DNA from: MGBC131033 sp910585655
GTDB lineage: Bacteria > Bacillota > Clostridia > Lachnospirales > Lachnospiraceae
Direction: 5' to 3'
Assembly: GCA_949502025.1 (NCBI GenBank)
Contig: CATBCG010000030.1
Location: forward strand, 51,773 to 115,772
Length of the DNA: 64,000 nucleotides
Numbering within the stretch: the first letter of the stretch is position 1; every line of letters begins with the position of its first letter. Made by a program: the position numbers and the translations under genes. This document shows, one piece after another, positions 59,298 through 64,000 of the stretch. The notes beneath the pieces were generated by a model, which saw nothing but the letters and a program-made list of their open reading frames with translations, searched no databases and was not told where the DNA came from.

Positions 59298-60175
59298 CAG
59301 TCATCACCTACCAGCTCCTCTCCCGGTTCTTCTGACTCCGGTTCTCCCGCTTTCTGCAGTTTCCACGCTTCTGGTGATTCTCCTGCTTCCAGTGGTTCCC
59401 CTGCTTCCCATGCTTCCGGTGTCCGGACAGACCTCACCTGTCCCGGATGGGACTTCGCCCACTCGGCGTCCAAGTAATCCACATATCCAGAAGTAAAAAA
59501 CGTACTACCATTCTGCATCTGTTTCCAGCTTGAATCTTTTTCCCACTCCTGCTTATATCTGCCTATTGCTCTGACCATTTCTTCATAGCCCACTTTAAAA
59601 AGGCGCTGCCTGGCAGCCATAGAGACCTTCCCTTTTCCCTTTTTGCTGGGATAGAGTTTCCACAGGAGTTCAAAAAGTTCCTCGACCGCTGTGTTGCACA
59701 ATATAGTTTTATTACTTTCTTTCTTTTCTTTCTTTTCTTCTATTGTTGTTAGTTGCTTGTTGACTGCTTGTTGGCTGTTTGTTACTTGCGTGTTACTTCC
59801 CTGTTGGCTGCCTGTTACTTCCTTGTTACTTGCCTGTTGGCTATCTGTTAGCTGCCTGTTACTTCCTTGATATTCGTCATACTTCACCACAGTAAATATG
59901 CTGTATTTTGCGTGTGGTTTGCTTGTTATCTCGCCGGTTACTTTTAAGTGTGAAAGCGCCGTCCTTACCTCCTGCATACTAAGGCTTGTTTCGCCTGACA
60001 GCTTCTGCAGGGAAGAGACAAATGATCCGCGGGGGACTTCTTCCCCCTGGAACCTTCCATCTTTCCAGTTTGCCTTGAGAAGCATATGCAGAAACAGTGC
60101 TTTGGTATTGGTATCTGTGTACCATTCCCAGTCCAGAAGCTTCCGGCTAATCTTGATATACGTGTTATCCTCCAT
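59294..60175 (-). CDS. DnaD-like replication initiator with iteron-coding linker
   Basis: A 293-residue protein. The N-terminal winged-helix region (MEDNTYIKISRKLLDWEWYT, then EVRTALSHLKVTGEITSKPH) is the standard start of phage DnaD/replisome organiser proteins. A Ser/Gln/Asn/Thr linker (about 105-145) is encoded by the eleven iterons at 59746-59866. The C-terminal part is helical (LWKLYPSKKGKGKVSMAARQ, then FFTSGYVDYLDAEWAKSHPG). It likely binds these repeats and loads the helicase encoded next. Start 60175 is the best fit; an ATG 16 codons upstream is possible. Confidence 0.83.
   Translation of the reverse strand: MEDNTYIKISRKLLDWEWYTDTNTKALFLHMLLKANWKDGRFQGEEVPRGSFVSSLQKLSGETSLSMQEVRTALSHLKVTGEITSKPHAKYSIFTVVKYDEYQGSNRQLTDSQQASNKEVTGSQQGSNTQVTNSQQAVNKQLTTIEEKKEKKESNKTILCNTAVEELFELLWKLYPSKKGKGKVSMAARQRLFKVGYEEMVRAIGRYKQEWEKDSSWKQMQNGSTFFTSGYVDYLDAEWAKSHPGQVRSVRTPEAWEAGEPLEAGESPEAWKLQKAGEPESEEPGEELVGDDW
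59746..59866. repeat. Eleven tandem 11-bp iterons, candidate replication origin
   Basis: 121 bp consist of eleven exact-length units of the form (C/T)TGTT(A/G)(C/G)(T)..., for example TTGTTGACTGC, TTGTTGGCTGT, TTGTTACTTGC, CTGTTACTTCC. The 11-base period is about one helical turn, so all sites face the same side. They lie inside the initiator gene, as lambda ori lies in gene O. Confidence 0.75.
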
Positions 60176-60233
60176 TTCTTCTGATATCCTTCCCTGTCTG
60201 TCCCACGATGGTTCATGGTTCAACGAACTGTCC

Positions 60234-60269
60234 TTTCCCGGCTGGCTATGGAACCTGCCAGCCGGGAAA
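60234..60269. terminator. Strong hairpin between the initiator and the next upstream gene
   Basis: A perfect 13-bp stem TTTCCCGGCTGGC/GCCAGCCGGGAAA with a 10-base loop. It could end the first early transcript on the minus strand (followed by GGACAGTTCG, no T run) or act as a transcript-stability or antitermination element. Confidence 0.5.
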
Positions 60270-60325
60270 AGGTCTATGTGATATGATATGCTTGGTGCCT
60301 GTTATAAATAGTTCTCCTAGATGGC

Positions 60326-60868
60326 TCATGGTTGGTATCCCTCCATCATCCGCTTTAGTTCCTCTGGCGGAAGCGTTTCAATTCCCAGCTCCTTACACTC
60401 ACTTACTATCCCATCTATCAAGCGGGACATTTCTGCCGTATTGTACTCGCTGCTTCCCTTTATCTGGTAGTACCACCGGAACAGGGAGTCTCCTTTCGAC
60501 AGCGTTTTCTGGGTGGGTTTCAGATGGGGATAGGAAAACTCCAGATAGTCAATTTCGTCCCGGATACAGAATGGAATGAGCCTTCCGTCCTCCATCCGAT
60601 CCAGTTCTCCATAACGGTCTAACATCGTATTATGGATCCGGTTCCGGCTGCCGCCTACAAACTTCTGGATTTTCCCCACTAACAGCCAGTAATAGGCGTT
60701 CGCGTCCAGACTTCTCTTTTCCCTGTGCTTCTTTAATTCTGCATCCAAGAAACCCTTTTGCAGCAGTTCCTCCGCCTTTTTTACACTTAATTCCGGCATT
60801 TCCAACGTCAAGGTCAGTTTCCCTTCCAGAGTTCTTCCAATCCCTGCTACCTTACATTTCAAATTCAC
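60326..60868 (-). CDS. Phage recombination-region protein (NinB-like or nuclease-associated)
   Basis: A 180-residue protein. It has the group's REKRSLDANAYYWLLVGKIQ (about 50-69) and a DGIVSECKELGIETLPPEEL end with KRMMEGYQP. This pattern is common in Firmicutes phages directly after ERF or RecT genes. It recalls NinB-like recombination proteins, but the assignment is only moderate. It overlaps the ERF gene by four bases. Confidence 0.65.
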   Translation of the reverse strand: MNLKCKVAGIGRTLEGKLTLTLEMPELSVKKAEELLQKGFLDAELKKHREKRSLDANAYYWLLVGKIQKFVGGSRNRIHNTMLDRYGELDRMEDGRLIPFCIRDEIDYLEFSYPHLKPTQKTLSKGDSLFRWYYQIKGSSEYNTAEMSRLIDGIVSECKELGIETLPPEELKRMMEGYQP

Positions 60869-61491
60869 CTGGAACCCCCCTTATCCGGAACCTGGCTCCG
60901 CATTTTTGCAATGCAGTCCGCGAGCTGTTCTTCGGAAAGGCTGTCAATGGTATCTACTTTATATTTCCTACATACCGAAGCATTCGTATAACCCGTCCGC
61001 TTTAATTCTGCCTCCAGCTCTTTCATCTTCTTTCCCCTTACGGGATGTTCCGTTCTCTTGTTTTGTTCTGGCGTAGTAGCATCCGGATCGTCCATCAAAC
61101 TTTCCGTCGGGATACAAAAGGTTTGGAAGCAGGCGTATTTAAAGGCTACCGCCATTGCCTTATTGGTTGCCTTATCCCCGCTGTCCATTCCTTCCCCTAC
61201 CACTACCGCCTCTACAAAGGACCCATCTGTTGCAAAAAACTTATACCGGATCCGGCATACCGAATAAATCAGTATCGATCCGCTTTTTGTCGTTCGCTCT
61301 TCCCGGTTCTGCTCCAGCACCTCCGGGATACAAAAAATCTTATGTTTAATCATAGCCGGATTCAGGGCATTCATCACGTCGTCAATACTGCGATACCGAT
61401 ACCCTTGCTGCTTATTCGTGCTATCCTTTCCCACGACGCCGATATCCTGCATCACGCCGCAGATAGCTGGGTAAATCATCGCTTCCGCCAT
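60865..61491 (-). CDS. ERF-family ssDNA annealing protein
   Basis: A 208-residue recombinase of the ERF family: NKQQGYRYRSIDDVMNALNP and YRYRSIDDV are the family signature. The middle part IYSVCRIRYKFFATDGSFVE and EGMDSGDKATNKAMAVAFKY also matches. It anneals single strands during phage replication and repair. Its start lies inside the 3' region of the frame-shifted 111-residue gene, which in the unshifted form would stop just before it with AAAGGAGGAATGA. Confidence 0.9.
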   Translation of the reverse strand: MAEAMIYPAICGVMQDIGVVGKDSTNKQQGYRYRSIDDVMNALNPAMIKHKIFCIPEVLEQNREERTTKSGSILIYSVCRIRYKFFATDGSFVEAVVVGEGMDSGDKATNKAMAVAFKYACFQTFCIPTESLMDDPDATTPEQNKRTEHPVRGKKMKELEAELKRTGYTNASVCRKYKVDTIDSLSEEQLADCIAKMRSQVPDKGGSR

Positions 61492-61756
61492 AAATCATTC
61501 CTCCTTTGCCTGCACCACTTCTATTCCTTTGTAAAAAAAAGAAATAAAATTTACAGCCTGTCCCCTGCCGTTCCTGTAAGTTCTCTCCCAACGCTTCCGC
61601 CAAACACTCAATCCCGCTATAAATGGATAAGGAATCCGCAAATACAATCGCCTCTACCTTCTTGTCCAGAACGGCAATCTCCTTCCTACGCTTCTGCGTT
61701 TCAATCAGCTCATCCAACCAGATGGCAGCGGTCTTCCTTGCTAAAACTTCTTCCAT
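61421..61756 (-). pseudogene. Early phage protein, 3' end frame-shifted at a T8 run
   Basis: A 111-residue frame (MEEVLARKTAAIWLDELIET, then ALGENLQERQGTGCKFYFFF). After KFYFFF the frame runs 70 bases into the ERF gene. If one T is dropped from the eight-T run (A8 at 61533-61540 on the plus strand), the protein would end KFYFFFYKGIEVVQAKEE and stop at the ERF ribosome site, a far better fit. So this is a single-base insertion, real or from sequencing. The original protein's role is unknown. Confidence 0.7.
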
Positions 61757-61790
61757 AACTGCTCCTCCTGTCTTTTTCTATCGTTCTTTC

Positions 61791-62291
61791 CTATTTCCCA
61801 TGCTGCCGCTCCAAGCGCTCTGACAACTCCAATATCTCCCTGGCATAGCTGGAAAGCTCTCCTCGTCCTTCCAGCACGTCCCACACACGAGAATCTCCGT
61901 TATACACCATCAGCACAATTCCTGCGTCATGGTAGTCCCGAAATAGCTCTTGAAGATAATCTGCTGCCACCTCCATGTTTTGCGCCGGATCGGTTAAATC
62001 GCTCACACCCAGCTTGTCCATCCTGTCCACATGCCAACGCTTGGATACCTGCATGATTCCGATACAGCTTCCATTTCTCGCTTCTGCCTGAAACCGGCTT
62101 TCTCTCCAGCAAATTGCCTGGAGCAGCTCCGGGCAGATATCATATGCTTGTCCTATCTGTTCCGATAGTTCTATCACATGCGTTGGCACTTCTACAGTCT
62201 CTCCTGCCCGAACCGGCTGCGACGCATACAGCAAAACCGCTGTCACCGCAGTAGCCAGCATGGGCATGACATAGCTTCCTATCTTCCGCAT
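61791..62291 (-). CDS. Secreted SLT-type lytic transglycosylase
   Basis: A 166-residue protein with a signal peptide or anchor (MRKIGSYVMPMLATAVTAVL, end near ASQPVRA). The SLT lysozyme-like domain follows: ICWRESRFQAEARNGSCIGI has the catalytic Glu; MQVSKRWHVDRMDKLGVSDL, then NMEVAADYLQELFRDY. The active region matches the family. It is unusual among early replication genes, as tail or lysis lysozymes are normally late. It overlaps the zinc-ribbon gene upstream by 13 bases. Confidence 0.85.
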   Translation of the reverse strand: MRKIGSYVMPMLATAVTAVLLYASQPVRAGETVEVPTHVIELSEQIGQAYDICPELLQAICWRESRFQAEARNGSCIGIMQVSKRWHVDRMDKLGVSDLTDPAQNMEVAADYLQELFRDYHDAGIVLMVYNGDSRVWDVLEGRGELSSYAREILELSERLERQHGK

Positions 62292-62455
62292 GATACCCTC
62301 CTTAGCTCCATCTGTCCGTCCTTATCAGAGCAGAACCGTCGTTCTAACTCCTGACGATTCCGCTCGGCTTCCTTCTGGCAGGTACATTTTTCCCCATAAT
62401 CCAGATGCCCGCCGCAGTATGGACAGGTGTGGTATGGTTTTCTTTTCCGATCCAT
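62279..62455 (-). CDS. Small zinc-ribbon protein
   Basis: A 58-residue protein. ATG at 62455 with GGAGG (MDRKRKPYHTCPYCGGHLDY) is preferred to the one five codons upstream. CPYCGGHLDYGEKCTC is a four-Cys zinc ribbon; a charged helix follows. It precedes and overlaps the transglycosylase gene. Proteins of this kind are common early phage genes. Role unknown. Confidence 0.7.
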   Translation of the reverse strand: MDRKRKPYHTCPYCGGHLDYGEKCTCQKEAERNRQELERRFCSDKDGQMELRRVSCGR

Positions 62456-62507
62456 TTGACTTTCCTCCATTTTTCTGATATGGTAGTGGTAGTGTATAGT
62501 TCAAGCA

Positions 62508-62693
62508 CTACCTTGTCCCCGCCGGAGTTGCCGCTCCTACGGGGACGCTTTCTTTTTCCGATCTGGCTACCGGAACGTATCCCAGTGTCGTTAATCCCTG
62601 GTGATTAAGCTTCCGCACAATATCTGGATGTTCCTCTGGAATAAACGGCTCGGAAGGTCCGTTGCCAATCCGAAGCATATAGCTAATCTTCAT
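62508..62693 (-). CDS. Small early phage protein, unknown
   Basis: A 61-residue protein (MKISYMLRIGNGPSEPFIPE, then LTTLGYVPVARSEKES) with a clear AGGAGG before its ATG. No known family. Its tail overlaps a GTCCCCG/CGGGGAC hairpin. Part of the early operon. Confidence 0.6.
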   Translation of the reverse strand: MKISYMLRIGNGPSEPFIPEEHPDIVRKLNHQGLTTLGYVPVARSEKESVPVGAATPAGTR

Positions 62694-62751
62694 AAAAAAA
62701 CACCTCCTGTTTCTTCATCATATGCCTTTCTAGTTGTCCGACTTGACAGGT

Positions 62752-62904
62752 TCATCCCTCATCTTTGCCACTGTCAATGAACCCTACTACCTTTCCAGCG
62801 GCAATAAGGACTGCCTGCCCCTTCTTATCATACATGTCCAGGCAATCTTGGATCGTAATTACATCTGGATTCACGTATATCTCTCCTTTTTCAAATATTG
62901 CCAT
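62752..62904 (-). CDS. 50-residue early protein, unknown
   Basis: ATG at 62904 overlaps the stop of the upstream gene (TGATG). The product begins MAIFEKGEIYVNPDVITIQD, ends IAAGKVVGFIDSGKDEG, and is a small beta/alpha protein. A GTG 10 codons in (AAAGGAGAG before it) is an alternative start. No family known. Confidence 0.6.
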   Translation of the reverse strand: MAIFEKGEIYVNPDVITIQDCLDMYDKKGQAVLIAAGKVVGFIDSGKDEG

Positions 62905-63116
62905 CACCCTTCCCTTGCCAATGCAAATGCTTCCTCTGTCAACGCTTCCATATGCTCCATATGGTCATGTGCCATACAAAACACGATATGGAGCGCCCCT
63001 TCAAACTCCTGGTAGCCATCAGGGCTATTGTAAATGGCGTCATAGGTTGCCAAAGCTACGCTCCGCAAACTCTTTGCCTCAAAGGCTGCGTCTTCAATCT
63101 TCATTGCCAAATTCAT
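62904..63116 (-). CDS. First early gene, 70-residue protein
   Basis: A 70-residue acidic helical protein (MNLAMKIEDAAFEAKSLRSV, then HDHMEHMEALTEEAFALARE) directly behind the operator-controlled early promoter, with GGAGGG before its ATG. Its 3' end is duplicated almost exactly at 63912-63986. Function unknown. Such small proteins next to the early promoter are often anti-host or regulatory. Confidence 0.65.
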   Translation of the reverse strand: MNLAMKIEDAAFEAKSLRSVALATYDAIYNSPDGYQEFEGALHIVFCMAHDHMEHMEALTEEAFALAREG

Positions 63117-63165
63117 TTGCGTTCCCTCCTTTTATATGGTAAAATATAATAGAACTCAAATTTTG

Positions 63166-63242
63166 CGGCATATATGCCGTGTTTGATTTTATTATAACAA
63201 TATTTTTACCATTGTCAAGACTTTTTACGGCATATATGCCGT
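63166..63242 (-). promoter_or_regulatory. Early promoter with twin CGGCATATATGCCG operators
   Basis: Consensus TTGACA (63213-63218), 16 bases, TATAAT (63191-63196) on the minus strand. Perfect 14-bp palindromes CGGCATATATGCCG lie at 63166-63179 (just past the -10) and 63228-63241 (just before the -35). The right one lies close to the start region of the rightward HTH gene, so it probably also controls that gene. Confidence 0.85.
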
Positions 63243-63264
63243 AAAATTATTTGGAGGTTATAGT

Positions 63265-63735
63265 ATGGAATTCCACAACCGCTTAAAGTTAATGCGTAAA
63301 CGTTTCAAAGCCACTCAGCAAAACCTTGCTAATTACCTAAACATCAACCTACGCACTTACCAAAGATATGAAGCTGGCACTATAGAACCGCCTTTATCCA
63401 CAGCAGCCTCTATTGCGAAATACTTTGATGTGCCAATAGACTGCTTAACCGGCAACGGTTTTTTTTCCAATTGGGAAGAAATTCTTACACATAGAGACTC
63501 TATTTTACAAAATACAAAGAAACTATTTCCTTCCCTTTCGGAATACCTAAACTTATCGGATCTATCCGAAAGCCAGTTAGCCCATCTCCTTCCTGCTCTT
63601 TTTGAAAAAATTACTTTTGAAAATGATACATGCTATATTCACGTCCATCTTCTTATTTCTTCGCTGGTGACTCCATCTGCCGAAGCTGGCGCTGAGGAAT
63701 CCCAAACAGATCTTCCAAGGCATCCCATACCCTGA
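63265..63735 (+). CDS. Phage lysogeny-type HTH repressor
   Basis: A 156-residue protein with an N-terminal Xre HTH (KLMRKRFKATQQNLANYLNI, then NLRTYQRYEAGTIEPPLSTA) and a C-terminal helical part. It is divergent to the early operon and next to its twin operators. This is the best candidate for the main repressor. No RecA-cleavable peptidase or ImmA gene is fused or adjacent, so induction must work another way. Its 3' end overlaps the next HTH gene on the other strand by about 80 bases. Confidence 0.82.
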   Translation: MEFHNRLKLMRKRFKATQQNLANYLNINLRTYQRYEAGTIEPPLSTAASIAKYFDVPIDCLTGNGFFSNWEEILTHRDSILQNTKKLFPSLSEYLNLSDLSESQLAHLLPALFEKITFENDTCYIHVHLLISSLVTPSAEAGAEESQTDLPRHPIP

Positions 63736-63859
63736 TACTCCCTGGTGTTTCTCCTGCCTCTATCCGTTGGTAAGTACGCAAATCAATCTCTAAATGCTCT
63801 GCCATTTCCCGCTGTCTCAAGCCCGCCCTCCGGCGGGCCTCTTTCAGATTCTTTCTCAC
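63653..63859 (-). CDS. Cro-like HTH protein
   Basis: A 68-residue HTH protein, GTG start at 63859 with AAAGGAGAG: MRKNLKEARRRAGLRQREMA, then EHLEIDLRTYQRIEAGETPG. A single Xre domain fits a Cro-like regulator. Upstream lies a GTTGCGACGTCGCAAC palindrome (63877-63892), a possible operator. It overlaps the end of the rightward repressor gene in antisense. Confidence 0.8.
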   Translation of the reverse strand: MRKNLKEARRRAGLRQREMAEHLEIDLRTYQRIEAGETPGSIRVWDALEDLFGIPQRQLRQMESPAKK

Positions 63860-63876
63860 AGCTTTCTCTCCTTTCT

Positions 63877-63892
63877 GTTGCGACGTCGCAAC
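63877..63892. repeat. 16-bp palindrome GTTGCGACGTCGCAAC upstream of the Cro-like gene
   Basis: Exact copy of the palindrome at 56252-56267. Here it is not in a gene and lies 18 bases before the GTG start, where an operator would lie. A seven-codon frame METVDTK (63892-63915) ends in it. Confidence 0.65.
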
Positions 63893-63914
63893 TACTTAGT
63901 GTCAACTGTCTCCA

Positions 63915-64000
63915 TCATCCTTCCCTTGCCAATGCAAACGCTTCCTCTGTCAACGCTTCCATATGCTCCATATGGTCATGTGCCATGTTGAACACTATAT
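63915..64000 (-). CDS. Partial paralogue of the 70-residue early gene (runs off the window)
   Basis: The last 27 codons (IVFNMAHDHMEHMEALTEEA, then FALAREG) nearly match the gene at 62904-63116. The 75 bases 63912-63986 match 62901-62975 with two mismatches. The next gene after the shared TGATG junction is cut to seven codons here. The start is outside the window. Confidence 0.7.
   Translation of the reverse strand, partial: IVFNMAHDHMEHMEALTEEAFALAREG

Noticed and set aside
59746..59866. Possible CRISPR or simple microsatellite
   Set aside because: Units of 11 bp with no spacers inside an initiator gene; iterons explain it better.

Overview
The window comes from a spore-forming Gram-positive bacterium of the Clostridia, most likely Lachnospiraceae. 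This rests on moderate GC, AGGAGG-type ribosome binding sites, the ssrA-smpB-rnr and gap-pgk-tpiA-gpmI-secG neighbourhoods, a YtcP/LplB sugar transporter with an AraC regulator, and a Clostridia-type spore/cell-wall protein. No species can be named from sequence alone. It splits into a chromosomal part (1 to about 20,585) and a prophage (about 20,585 to the window end, not complete).

Chromosomal part, nearly all on the minus strand: tmRNA (ssrA), smpB, rnr; a membrane-bound AraC-family regulator next to two sugar-type ABC permeases with no solute-binding protein or ATPase gene nearby; secG; the lower-glycolysis cluster gap, pgk, tpiA, gpmI; an MscS-type channel; a DUF624 protein; and carA-carB. 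On the plus strand at 19,690 a spore/cell-wall protein gene runs into a stop exactly where its conserved C-terminal region should continue. This is where the prophage begins.

Prophage: a contractile-tailed (myovirus) phage of PBSX-like tail architecture, read mostly leftwards. Right end (54.4-64 kb): a divergent repressor/early promoter with twin palindromic operators, small early genes, a secreted lytic transglycosylase, an ERF annealing protein, a DnaD-like initiator carrying eleven 11-bp iterons, a primase-helicase, and a late regulator. A hicAB toxin-antitoxin pair and a lone hicB sit on the plus strand. Then terS, terL, and a portal fused to a NUDIX domain and a C-terminal nuclease-toxin-like domain with two small candidate immunity genes; then MuF, a DUF2213 protease/scaffold with a nested internal start, cement, capsid and connectors. 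Next come sheath, tube, tail chaperones with a clear -1 frameshift site, tape measure, baseplate and fibres. Between the fibres and the lysis genes lies an unusual cassette: a radical SAM/SPASM peptide maturase beside a 175-residue protein with about 41 cysteines, and an upstream tail-region protein ending in an 11-cysteine tail. Lysis genes (XhlA-like, holin, amidase) follow. The far left end is a self-contained island: HTH repressor, ImmA/IrrE protease, a 40-residue protein, a Panacea-domain antitoxin and its probable toxin, with their own promoters, operators and terminators. No integrase is seen, so it should lie beyond position 64,000.

The strongest candidates for new biology are the phage radical SAM/Cys-rich cassette, the portal-NUDIX-toxin fusion with its candidate immunity genes, and prophage insertion into a spore/cell-wall gene.
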